A stretch of 64,000 nucleotides of DNA, from positions 1 to 64,000 of the forward strand of contig JAQWXR010000018.1 in assembly GCA_029254375.1 (NCBI GenBank), written 5' to 3'. Of this stretch, positions 18,346 through 25,574 are shown piece after piece; position 1 is the first letter of the stretch, and each line of letters begins with the position of its first letter. The position numbers and the translations under genes were made by a program. Below the pieces are notes generated by a model. The model was not told where the DNA came from. It did no database searches and saw only the letters and a program-made list of their open reading frames with translations. Origin of the DNA: Schleiferiaceae bacterium (GTDB taxonomy: Bacteria; Bacteroidota; Bacteroidia; Flavobacteriales; Schleiferiaceae).

Positions 18346-18366
18346 AATAGTTTAAACAAAACTATT
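18346..18366 (-). promoter_or_regulatory. Promoter plus inverted repeat upstream of the SRAP gene
   Basis: Minus strand -7 box TAGTTTTG (18364-18357) lies inside the inverted repeat AATAGTTT-N5-AAACTATT (18346-18366), 25 nt before the SRAP ATG. The arrangement suggests an operator covering the promoter. The arms differ from the palindrome in front of the S24 gene, so a different regulator is possible. No -33 TTG is seen at the right distance. Confidence 0.5.
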
Positions 18367-18441
18367 TAAAATACTGGTTTTGTGTATTTTAAATATTGGT
18401 ATAGATATTTTCTATAAGTCGTTTTGACTTAGCTGAAGGCC

Positions 18442-19653
18442 TTAGGATCTTCGGTTCGAAAGCAACGGCGGCGGCTCTCCATTGAAGGGGTTCTCTCGAC
18501 CAATAGTCCGTGCCCCCATTCCATAAGCACGGACAACGGCTCGGTCTCCATACGTCACGCGAATATGATCCATGGCAGCATACAGTCGGTCGTTTCGGTC
18601 GCATGTCTCAAAGAGGTGATACTGCTCCCCTCCCCCTACGAGTCCGCTCAAATGAATACCAATAAGTCGAATTCGAACCCTTCGATCGTAGAGACGCTGA
18701 AACAACTCTTTAGCTTTTGGGATCAAGATGGCATCAGAGGCAGTGTAAGGCATGCTGACTTGCTGGCTATGCGTCTGGAAGTCAGCATAGCGGATTTTGA
18801 TTCGCACACAGCTAGTTAGCTTATGTCCTCGGCGGAGCTGAAAGGCTAGGTTTTCGACCATCGCCACTAGAATGCTTTGAAGCTTTTCAATGTCAGCACT
18901 ATCCTGATCAAAGGTGCGCTCGGTCGAAATGGATTTCCGCTCATGGCTAGCGCGCACAGGGGATTCATCAAGCCCTTGAGCCTTTTCCCAAAGGGTTTTC
19001 CCAGGCTTGCCAAATACGCTGTATAACATATCGACAGGCATTTCCTGAAGGATTCCAATGCTCTGGACGCCTAGATTCCTCAAGGTTTGATAAGTCTTCT
19101 CTCCGACCATAGGGATTTTTCGGACAGATAAAGGGGCTAAGAAGCTCCGCTCTGTACCTAGATCAACGTGCCTTTGATTATTGGGTTTCGCTTCTCCTGT
19201 GGCTACTTTAGAAACCGTTTTATTTGCAGAAAGACCAAAGGAAATGGGCAATCCGGACTCGCGCATGACGCGTTGGCGAAGCTCGGAAGAAAAGGAAAGG
19301 GCGCCAAAAAAGCGATCCATGCCGGTCAGATCGGCATAAAATTCATCAATAGAGGCTTTTTCCAGCAGGGGAACCTGCTCTCGTATGATATCTGTTACTA
19401 GCTTGGATTGCTTGGAGTAGGCGGCGGAATTCCCTCGAATAACGACGGCTTCGGGGCATAAGCCTCGTGCCATCCGCATGGGCATGGCGGAACGTATGCC
19501 GAATTTCCGTGCCTCATAACTACACGAAGCCACTACGCCTCGGTCGGAGGTGCCTCCAATGAGAATGGGGCGCCCCTCCAGTCGCTGGTCCTGTAGGCGC
19601 TCGACGGACACAAAAAAGCTGTCCAAGTCCATATGAAGCACGTGGCGTTGCAT
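18442..19653 (-). CDS. Y-family DNA polymerase (DinB/UmuC-like)
   Basis: Translesion DNA polymerase, 403 residues. HMDLDSFFVSVE carries metal-binding Asp9, and SIDEFY carries Asp103-Glu104, so the active site is intact, unlike ImuB where these are lost. Fingers (CSYEARKFGIRSAMP) and little-finger domain are present. QYHLF (345-349) matches the QxxLF beta-clamp-binding motif. It lies 13 nt after the S24 repressor gene in the same direction, as umuC follows umuD, and upstream of the SRAP-DnaE pair. It is DinB-like by motifs, but context is UmuC-like. Confidence 0.93.
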   Translation of the reverse strand: MQRHVLHMDLDSFFVSVERLQDQRLEGRPILIGGTSDRGVVASCSYEARKFGIRSAMPMRMARGLCPEAVVIRGNSAAYSKQSKLVTDIIREQVPLLEKASIDEFYADLTGMDRFFGALSFSSELRQRVMRESGLPISFGLSANKTVSKVATGEAKPNNQRHVDLGTERSFLAPLSVRKIPMVGEKTYQTLRNLGVQSIGILQEMPVDMLYSVFGKPGKTLWEKAQGLDESPVRASHERKSISTERTFDQDSADIEKLQSILVAMVENLAFQLRRGHKLTSCVRIKIRYADFQTHSQQVSMPYTASDAILIPKAKELFQRLYDRRVRIRLIGIHLSGLVGGGEQYHLFETCDRNDRLYAAMDHIRVTYGDRAVVRAYGMGARTIGRENPFNGEPPPLLSNRRS

Positions 19654-19666
19654 GAGGGGGAGCGGA

Positions 19667-20467
19667 TTAGGCGACGTTTTGATTCAATGCTATCCGAAGG
19701 GCCCGCACTTCTTGCTGTAGCGCGTCGAGGCGATTTAGGACGACATCATCACCTCCAAACTTGGCGGAGAGGTCCCATTGAATACTCCCCTCCACTTTCC
19801 AGACCTCAAGAAGATCCTCAACGTGTACGCAATAGGGTGCGTAGATGGGGTTATCTGAAATGAGTTCGATTTCTCCAGAGGAAAGGATGTGATTGCTTGC
19901 TCTTTTAAATACAACACCTTGGTCCTGAGTCAGAAATACATAGAGCTCTCCTGTTTTAATAGAATGCCAGTCCTGCACATAGCTAGAAATCACGTACGAG
20001 CCAGGCACAAAAGGGAGCATACTATCTCCTTGAATTTGGAATACGCGTCGAGTTTCTTCAGAGGATAGCTCAGGTATGGGCAATGAAAACTGAGGAAGTG
20101 CTTCAACAAAGTCAATATCGCCATATCCCCCAAGGTAGCCGGCGGCCGCTTTGACAGGAACGAGGGATATGCGCTCTCGGTTGCTTTCTGGATCGATAGG
20201 TACGGCAAGTACGCGCAACTTTCGGCCAGCAAGGCGCTCTCCATCTATGCCTTTAGAGGCAGACGCCAGGTCCATTCCGCCGACTAAACTATCGAGACTT
20301 GTTTGAAATACGCGAGAAAAAGCCATGAGGGTCTCCAGCTTAGGCTCTGCTCTTCCTTCTTCGTAGGATCCAATTAAAGATCTCTTAACTCCTACTCTAT
20401 CAGCAAGTTGCTGCTGTGTCCATCCATTTTTTTTACGAAGTGATTTCAGGCTATTGGCGAGTTCCAT
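19667..20467 (-). CDS. HTH/S24 self-cleaving repressor (LexA/UmuD-like)
   Basis: A 266-residue XRE helix-turn-helix (residues 3-60, GWTQQQLADRVGVKRSLIGSYEEG) joined to an S24 peptidase. Ser149 (QGDSMLPF) and Lys188 (VVFKRAS) form the catalytic dyad, and Ala109-Gly110 in VKAAAGYLGG is the predicted autocleavage site, as in LexA, CI and UmuD. RecA-filament-stimulated cleavage would relieve repression of this cassette; the cleaved C-terminal part could also assist the neighbouring Y-polymerase, which is inference. The C-terminus has a short coiled coil (LNRLDALQQEVRALRIAL). Its promoter sits under a 36-bp palindrome. Confidence 0.92.
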   Translation of the reverse strand: MELANSLKSLRKKNGWTQQQLADRVGVKRSLIGSYEEGRAEPKLETLMAFSRVFQTSLDSLVGGMDLASASKGIDGERLAGRKLRVLAVPIDPESNRERISLVPVKAAAGYLGGYGDIDFVEALPQFSLPIPELSSEETRRVFQIQGDSMLPFVPGSYVISSYVQDWHSIKTGELYVFLTQDQGVVFKRASNHILSSGEIELISDNPIYAPYCVHVEDLLEVWKVEGSIQWDLSAKFGGDDVVLNRLDALQQEVRALRIALNQNVA

Positions 20468-20473
20468 CTTTAT

Positions 20474-20524
20474 TTACTAATTAAATTAGAATACTAAATT
20501 AGTTAGTAATAAAGGATTGTGCAA
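20474..20524 (-). promoter_or_regulatory. Promoter and 36-bp operator of the S24-PolY cassette
   Basis: Minus strand: -33 TTG (20524-20522), 20-bp spacer, -7 TAATTTAG (one mismatch to TAnnTTTG, 20501-20494). Over the -7 box and predicted start lies an imperfect palindrome, 20474-20509: arms TTACTAATTAAATTAG and CTAAATTAGTTAGTAA around AATA, 14 of 16 positions symmetric. This is where an autoregulating S24 repressor would be expected to bind. The predicted leader is about 20 nt. Confidence 0.65.
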
Positions 20525-20530
20525 ATTTTT

Positions 20531-21778
20531 TTAATCAGAATGTAGCGGACTGTCGACCATGGCATGCCCTGCAAGCCAAGCACCGGTCCAAGCGGCCTGA
20601 AAGTTGAAGCCTCCGGTGAGCGCATCAATATCCAATACCTCTCCGGCAAAAAACAAACCTGATTGAAAACGACTTTCAAAGGTTTGGAAGTTTACTTCCT
20701 CGAGGGCTATGCCTCCAGCGGTGACAAATTCTTCTTTAAACGTACTCTTGTCCACTACTTGAAAACTGGACTCGGAAAGTGTTTCGGCCAAGCGACGAAC
20801 CACGGGCCTACTTAGATCTGACCAATTGGCCGTTTCCGGGATGCGTGCATGGGCGCAGAGCGTCTTCCAAAGGCGAAGCGGCAAACCGTAAAGAGCGTTT
20901 GAAATCACGCGCTTGCGCTGAAAATCAAAGTCTTTCCGATGACCATTCAGCTCTTCAAACAAGTCTTCTACATCCATATGAGGAACCCAGTCCACGTAAA
21001 TTGTGAAGCGATAGTCTTGCTTAGCCATCCAACGGGCCCCAAAAGAAGAGAGCTTGAGCACGGCGGGGCCACTTAGGCCCCAATGAGTAATCATCAGGGG
21101 TCCCTCGGTCTCAAAGCCCCCTACAGGTAGTGTGATGCGTGCGCTAGGCACCGAAACTCCCGCCAAATCTTTGAGGCGTGGGTCGTGGATATTAAACGTA
21201 AACAAGGAGGCCACCGGAGAGACAATGCGATGCCCTATGTTTTGGACACTGTCCCACATTCGCTTGGAACTGCCGGTAGCCAGAAGGATGCGATCAAAAT
21301 ACTTTGTTTCTCCAGAATCTAAAACGAGGTTAAATCCACCACTTTCTCTCGGATCAATACGCTTAGCGCCAGACCTTAAATGAAATTCAACGCCGGCTCT
21401 TTCGGCAAACTCTAATAGACAATTCGCAATGCTTGAAGATTGATTTGATACTGGGAATACGCGGCCATCATCTTCAATTTTCAAGTCTACTCCTCGGTCG
21501 GTAAACCATTCCATGGTATCACCGCAAGCAAATTTGTGAAACGGCCCTAGCAATTCCCGCTGACCACGGGGATAATACTCCACAAGCTCCTGAGGGTCAA
21601 AGCAGCCATGGGTAACATTACAACGCCCTCCTCCAGAAATCAAAACTTTGCCAAGCAGTGTATTTGATTTTTCGAATACATGAATTTGAGAGTCAGGTGA
21701 GGCTTCGCCTGCTGCAATAGCGGCAAAAACACCGGCAGCGCCACCACCGAGAATAGCAATTGAATACGAGGCACTCAC
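20531..21778 (-). CDS. NAD(P)/FAD-dependent oxidoreductase, HI0933 family
   Basis: Flavoprotein of the HI0933/BaiN-like family, 415 residues. ILGGGAAGVFAAIAAGE is the FAD-binding GxGxxG, GKVLISGGGRCNVTH the family signature, and GGFNFQAAWTGAWLAGHAM the C-terminal FAD contact. The substrate is unknown. The start is GTG at 21778; a TAATTTTG box ends 4 nt before it, supporting that start and a leaderless message. It lies upstream of the S24 cassette on the same strand, but the cassette has its own promoter in the 63-bp gap, so I treat it as separate. Confidence 0.88.
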   Translation of the reverse strand: MSASYSIAILGGGAAGVFAAIAAGEASPDSQIHVFEKSNTLLGKVLISGGGRCNVTHGCFDPQELVEYYPRGQRELLGPFHKFACGDTMEWFTDRGVDLKIEDDGRVFPVSNQSSSIANCLLEFAERAGVEFHLRSGAKRIDPRESGGFNLVLDSGETKYFDRILLATGSSKRMWDSVQNIGHRIVSPVASLFTFNIHDPRLKDLAGVSVPSARITLPVGGFETEGPLMITHWGLSGPAVLKLSSFGARWMAKQDYRFTIYVDWVPHMDVEDLFEELNGHRKDFDFQRKRVISNALYGLPLRLWKTLCAHARIPETANWSDLSRPVVRRLAETLSESSFQVVDKSTFKEEFVTAGGIALEEVNFQTFESRFQSGLFFAGEVLDIDALTGGFNFQAAWTGAWLAGHAMVDSPLHSD

Positions 21779-21782
21779 CTGA

Positions 21783-21790
21783 CAAAATTA
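21783..21790 (-). promoter_or_regulatory. -7 box TAATTTTG of the HI0933-family gene
   Basis: Exact TAnnTTTG on the minus strand, 4 nt before the GTG start at 21778. This decides the start codon and predicts a leaderless transcript. Confidence 0.6.
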
Positions 21791-21807
21791 CGGGGATTCT
21801 GTAGAGT

Positions 21808-22191
21808 TTAACGCCCCCATGAAGCCGGAAGTGGAATATCGGCTTTGCGAATTTTGATTAAGCGCCCACTTTGCTCGAAATACTCAAGATCATAGAGCCC
21901 ATAGCACATGGTTCCATCTTCCAGTAATTCCATACCGGTGGCGTATTTAGGATTAAATCCTTGCATAAGAAGCTCATCCTTGGCTACGAGATCCTGCCCC
22001 GTATTAAAATGTTCGGATAAAACCCCATAATTCTGCTTAAGGCTTCGATGGTATGGACGGCACACCTTGTTGGCATCCATCATACGAGCGTTGTGGTACG
22101 TATTACGACATCCATCATCGCAATACTTTTTATCGGCCCGACCAACGAGGGGCAATCCACACTGTAAACAATACGTTTGATTTCGTTTCAT
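21808..22191 (-). CDS. Zinc-ribbon hypothetical protein
   Basis: From ATG 22191 the product has 127 residues. The N-terminus YCLQCGLPLVGRADKKYCDDGC has four cysteines in CxxC...CxxxC spacing, a small treble-clef or zinc-ribbon, followed by RNTYHNARM, a layout I know from uncharacterised Bacteroidota proteins. The rest (KYATGMELLEDGTMCYGLYDLEYFEQSGRLIKIRK) has no motif I recognise. It is divergent from ssb; the 174-bp gap holds two copies of TTTGTAAAC. The frame extends upstream to 22245, but the residues before M19 do not look coding. Confidence 0.7.
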   Translation of the reverse strand: MKRNQTYCLQCGLPLVGRADKKYCDDGCRNTYHNARMMDANKVCRPYHRSLKQNYGVLSEHFNTGQDLVAKDELLMQGFNPKYATGMELLEDGTMCYGLYDLEYFEQSGRLIKIRKADIPLPASWGR

Positions 22192-22257
22192 GTTATTTAA
22201 TGTTAGGTGAAATGATTTTACGAGTGGCAATATATTGTGTGTCATTTGAGCTATTTG

Positions 22258-22311
22258 TTTGTAAACGGATATACTTATTTACGCTTTTACTAACATTTGT
22301 AAACAAATATT
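22258..22311. promoter_or_regulatory. Paired TTTGTAAAC elements between zinc-ribbon and ssb genes
   Basis: TTTGTAAACGGATAT (22258-22272) and TTTGTAAACAAATAT (22297-22311) are direct repeats 39 bp apart. Each contains dyad symmetry: GTTT-GT-AAAC in the first and the longer ATTTGT-AA-ACAAAT in the second. They look like paired operator sites in the divergent intergenic region; no known regulator is implied. Confidence 0.45.
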
Positions 22312-22365
22312 ACCGATTTGATACTAAGCCAGAAGGATTTTTGGATTGAACTAAAAACATGAAAT

Positions 22366-22722
22366 ATGGCGAATATGAAAAATCGAATCACGCTCATTGG
22401 GCGGGTTGGGCAAAGTCCCGAGAGTAAATCCTTTGATTCTGGAAAACAACGATGTCAATTTTCTCTGGCCACCAATGAAAAGATAAAAACCTCCCAAGGC
22501 GACGTAAAGGAGGATACACAGTGGCACTCTATCGTTCTTTGGGGCTCACTTGCTGAGATAGCTGAGAAGTATGTTCGCAAGGGCGACTTATGCGCCCTGG
22601 AGGGAAAGTTGGTCTATCGGAGCTATGAAGATGCCAATGGCCAAACCGTATACAGAACGGAAATTATTGGAAACGACCTTCAATTATTAAGCCCGAAGTC
22701 TTCTGAAATGCCAAACGATTGA
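22366..22722 (+). CDS. ssb: Single-stranded DNA-binding protein (SSB paralogue)
   Basis: OB-fold ssDNA-binding protein, 118 residues. MKNRITLIGRVGQSPE, CQFSLATNE, TQWHSIVLWGSLAEIAEKYVRKGDLCALEGKL and YRTEIIGNDLQLL are the standard SSB strands. It is short: there is no Gly/Gln/Pro-rich linker and the end is SSEMPND instead of an acidic tip finishing in DIPF, the docking site for repair partners. It is therefore likely a second SSB and not the main replication SSB, which is not seen here. An alternative start is ATG 22375. The last 43 nt overlap the convergent M14 peptidase gene. Confidence 0.9.
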   Translation: MANMKNRITLIGRVGQSPESKSFDSGKQRCQFSLATNEKIKTSQGDVKEDTQWHSIVLWGSLAEIAEKYVRKGDLCALEGKLVYRSYEDANGQTVYRTEIIGNDLQLLSPKSSEMPND

Positions 22723-23720
22723 ATTTGATCTTGCGAAACCACGGTGCCTGGCAAAAGATGGCTTAAGGATTGCTCACAATGACTTTGAATCCAGCTGGGC
22801 ATCGTGGGGTCGTATGCCTCAACCACCCATTGAATTACAAATTGACCCTCTATGACTCGTTCTTCGAGTCTTAAATGGGTCGTCCCATTCGAATGATGAA
22901 TAAGCCATTCATTCGCGGGGTAGTCATTCATGGGTAAATCATGATATGCTTGAATGTTAGGATCTAAGTCTGTCCATGAGGGCAGTCGATCTAAATCTAT
23001 TAGGAGCGCGCTTAATTGTTTGCCTACGGGTGCTCTGCTCCAATCGCTCAAATGAATGCCTGTTTCGAATGTGATAGTGGCCACTCCGTGTTCTTGGAAA
23101 TACTCTCCAAATGCTGTAGGATAAAATTGGTCATCGAAGCGAGCAACGGCCCCAGGCCATTTGGGTAATAATTGTCCGATCCATTTCGCTAAAACACGCT
23201 GGGCGAGGTCTTGAGCGCTTTGCTGGGCCTCATTGGGCGCTTCGGGGTGTCCCTTGGGTGCAAGCAAGGAAAAAGCTGCAGGCTTATTGCTTCCTTTTGG
23301 GAAAAAGCGTGGCCGCTGGTCATGGAGATTGAGGACAAGTTCAGGTTTAAATGAGCGAAAGGCAGCGACCAACGCTTGTGCCTCTGGACTTATTAGCGCT
23401 CGTGCATCCCGATTGATATCCATGCCCTGAGCGTTCAGCCGGGTAAAAGCTTCAGCGCCATCAGGGTTAAGGATGGGGATGATGAAGTAGCTGGAAGCAA
23501 GCGTTGAGGATGACATAAGGTCCATTAAGGCTTCAAATCCAGTAGGTTCATTTCCATGCATTAGGGACCAAGCCATGATCCGTTTGGCGTCCTGGGCATT
23601 TGTGAAGCCACAGATTGGGCGACCCTCATAGGAGCGACCCAGTTCGATTTCAGTCCAATTTAGACGAATTGCCGCTGTGCGGGCTCGTCCCAAACGTTGA
23701 TCAAATGACTGGTATCGCAT
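22680..23720 (-). CDS. M14-family zinc carboxypeptidase
   Basis: Metallocarboxypeptidase of the M14 family, 346 residues. His55 and Glu58 in MHGNE and His133 in NLHDQ are the zinc ligands; Glu219 in TITFETG fits the catalytic base. LNPDGAEAFTRLNAQGMDINRD is the substrate-binding arginine/asparagine region. There is no signal peptide, so the protein appears cytoplasmic; peptides or peptidoglycan fragments are possible substrates. A TACATTTG box ends 4 nt before the ATG. The 3' end overlaps ssb by 43 nt. Confidence 0.87.
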   Translation of the reverse strand: MRYQSFDQRLGRARTAAIRLNWTEIELGRSYEGRPICGFTNAQDAKRIMAWSLMHGNEPTGFEALMDLMSSSTLASSYFIIPILNPDGAEAFTRLNAQGMDINRDARALISPEAQALVAAFRSFKPELVLNLHDQRPRFFPKGSNKPAAFSLLAPKGHPEAPNEAQQSAQDLAQRVLAKWIGQLLPKWPGAVARFDDQFYPTAFGEYFQEHGVATITFETGIHLSDWSRAPVGKQLSALLIDLDRLPSWTDLDPNIQAYHDLPMNDYPANEWLIHHSNGTTHLRLEERVIEGQFVIQWVVEAYDPTMPSWIQSHCEQSLSHLLPGTVVSQDQIQSFGISEDFGLNN

Positions 23721-23724
23721 GTTT

Positions 23725-23732
23725 CAAATGTA
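23725..23732 (-). promoter_or_regulatory. -7 box TACATTTG of the M14 peptidase gene
   Basis: Exact TAnnTTTG on the minus strand with 4 nt between box and ATG (23720), predicting a leaderless transcript. Confidence 0.6.
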
Positions 23733-23770
23733 CGCAGGCATAATTGCTCTTCATTCCCGATGTTTGTGAA

Positions 23771-24724
23771 ATGAAAAAGACCATCGTCCCATTAGCCCTA
23801 TTGATCACTTTAAACCTCCAATCACAACCGATTACCTTTTGTGCTGGAAGTTGTGCTGACCTGCGTGATGATGAGGCAGAATCCATTTTTATTCAAATCG
23901 CGGAAGAGGAAAAGTCCTTTTTTCTTTGGTTAGGCGACAACCTATATTTCAAAAAGGAAGACTGGCAGGGCGAAAGTGAGATGCGTGATGCCTACCAGCA
24001 GCGATTTTCGACGCAACCAGTTCAAGCCCTCTTGAAGAGTAGTCGCCAATTAGCTATTTATGACGATCATGATTTTGGCCCGAATGATTCGGACTCTTCT
24101 TTTACTGGAAGGCGTTTCAGCGCCCACGCCTTCGCTGAGCAATGGAAGGAAACGCCTACGCAAGTGGAGCGCTATGGTGACATTCGTTGGGCTGAACGCT
24201 ATGGGTCTACCTTAATGATAGGTTTGGATGATCGTTTTCACCGCGGCCCCGTAGGAACTCAAATTTTAGGTCGTGGTCAGCTTAATTGGCTCGCTAAAAC
24301 CCTCTCTGAAAATTCGGATGCCTCCATCGTTTTTATTGCAGTGGGCTCGCAGGTTCTAAATGATGCAAAGGTTTTTGAGAATTATGCTCGTTTCCAGGAA
24401 CGTGATGAGTTTATGTCTCTCTGCGCGCGAGCAGGAATGCCGGTTGTATTTCTTACTGGAGATCGCCATCATGGAGAGATTAGTCAAAAAAGAGTGGATG
24501 GAGTTACCCTGACGGAGATTACCGCCTCCCCTCTGACCTCTACCACGCATGACCCGAGCAAGGAAGAGCTCAAAGCAAATCGTTCTCTTGTAAAAAACAC
24601 GGTAGTGAGTGAAGCACACTACGCGCGAATCCATTGGGATGGCCTATCGGAACTGACGGTAGATTTGGTAGGTAAATCGGGTACTACGATAGTAAACAAA
24701 AAGATATACTTGCTACCTTTGTAG
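23771..24724 (+). CDS. Secreted PhoD-like metallophosphatase
   Basis: Alkaline phosphatase D-like enzyme, 317 residues from ATG 23771. MKKTIVPLALLITLNLQSQ is a signal peptide, which is why the upstream in-frame start at 23744 is rejected. FCAGSCADL, WLGDNLYF, IYDDHDFGPND (metal-binding and catalytic block) and TGDRHHGEI match the PhoD metallophosphatase core. It probably releases phosphate from phosphodiesters or monoesters outside the inner membrane. It is divergent from the M14 peptidase across 50 bp and followed 4 nt later by a small HTH gene that has its own promoter box at the end of this ORF. Confidence 0.85.
   Translation: MKKTIVPLALLITLNLQSQPITFCAGSCADLRDDEAESIFIQIAEEEKSFFLWLGDNLYFKKEDWQGESEMRDAYQQRFSTQPVQALLKSSRQLAIYDDHDFGPNDSDSSFTGRRFSAHAFAEQWKETPTQVERYGDIRWAERYGSTLMIGLDDRFHRGPVGTQILGRGQLNWLAKTLSENSDASIVFIAVGSQVLNDAKVFENYARFQERDEFMSLCARAGMPVVFLTGDRHHGEISQKRVDGVTLTEITASPLTSTTHDPSKEELKANRSLVKNTVVSEAHYARIHWDGLSELTVDLVGKSGTTIVNKKIYLLPL
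24714..24721 (+). promoter_or_regulatory. -7 box TACCTTTG of the small HTH gene
   Basis: Exact TAnnTTTG match overlapping the last codons of the PhoD-like gene, 7 nt before the ATG at 24729. Confidence 0.55.
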
Positions 24725-24728
24725 CACT

Positions 24729-25082
24729 ATGCCGATCGATGTCCACCCCGAAAACCAACGCCTCGTAGCCTGGATGCAAATCAAAGGGTTGAATGCCTCG
24801 CAGCTGGCTCAACGACTGGAAACGTCTCGAGCTACCATATCTCACGTTGTGAACGGACGCAATAAGTTGAGCTTGAACCTAGTCCAGTCCCTCGCTCGAG
24901 AATTTTCAGATTTTGACCTTTACTATGTGGTCATGGGAAAACATCTACTCCCCGGTCAAGCGCTGACGGAAAAAGCTCCGAATGAGCGACTAGTAAACGA
25001 AGACCTTGTGGGGAGTTTAGAAACCTTGATCATTATCGAAGGGGATCATTTCGAAGTAAAAACTCGAAGGTCATCGAATTAA
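24729..25082 (+). CDS. XRE-family HTH transcriptional regulator
   Basis: A 117-residue protein with a Cro/CI-type helix-turn-helix at residues 8-60: RLVAWMQIKGLNASQLAQRL, then ETSRATISHVVNGRNKLSLN, ending in the conserved second helical pair. The C-terminal part (LVGSLETLIIIEGDHFEVK) has no known domain. Targets cannot be deduced. It follows the phosphatase by 4 nt but carries its own TACCTTTG box, so it may be transcribed alone. Confidence 0.8.
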   Translation: MPIDVHPENQRLVAWMQIKGLNASQLAQRLETSRATISHVVNGRNKLSLNLVQSLAREFSDFDLYYVVMGKHLLPGQALTEKAPNERLVNEDLVGSLETLIIIEGDHFEVKTRRSSN

Positions 25083-25112
25083 ACCATTCACTCATCTTTG
25101 GGTTAATGGGTC

Positions 25113-25565
25113 ATGTACCTTATTGAACGTAGCCAAGACCTGCCTATCCCTTTAGAGGAAGCGTGGGCTTTTTTTTCTTCTCCGAACAATCTGTCTAAGA
25201 TTACCCCTAAGAATCTTGGTTTTGTCGTTATGGGAAGCCTTCCAGAGCATATGTACGAGGGACTTTTTATCCACTATAAAGTCTCCCCTTTAGCCGGTAT
25301 ACCCATGAAGTGGACCACTGAAATAACCCATATTCGGCCCATGGAATATTTTGTGGATGAACAACGAGTTGGTCCCTATTCCATTTGGCATCATGAGCAC
25401 TTCTTTGAGGCTATTCCTGGGGGAGTTCGAATGACTGACCGGGTGCATTATCAAGTTCCTTTTGGGATTTTAGGTCGTTTAGTTCATCCTTTCCTCGTTC
25501 GCCCTCGACTGGAAGAGATATTTTCTTTCCGTTTCAAAGCGGCTGAAGAACTCTTTGCATCTTAA
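25113..25565 (+). CDS. SRPBCC (START-like) family protein
   Basis: A 150-residue helix-grip protein of the SRPBCC superfamily. MYLIERSQDLPIPLEEAWAFFSSPNNLSKITPKNLGF is the characteristic N-terminus, and IWHHEHFFEAIPGGVRMTDRVHYQVPFG the ligand-cavity strands. These proteins bind hydrophobic ligands; no specific ligand can be named. A weak CATCTTTG element lies 12 nt upstream of the ATG. It is followed 9 nt later by a DUF2452 gene and then an esterase, all same strand, forming a small operon of soluble proteins. Confidence 0.8.
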   Translation: MYLIERSQDLPIPLEEAWAFFSSPNNLSKITPKNLGFVVMGSLPEHMYEGLFIHYKVSPLAGIPMKWTTEITHIRPMEYFVDEQRVGPYSIWHHEHFFEAIPGGVRMTDRVHYQVPFGILGRLVHPFLVRPRLEEIFSFRFKAAEELFAS

Positions 25566-25574
25566 TTTTGTTGT

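Noticed and set aside
17804-18355. 183-residue plus-strand ORF opposite the SRAP gene
   Set aside because: The SRAP frame has all catalytic residues; the opposite frame has no motif and is explained by codon bias of the real gene.
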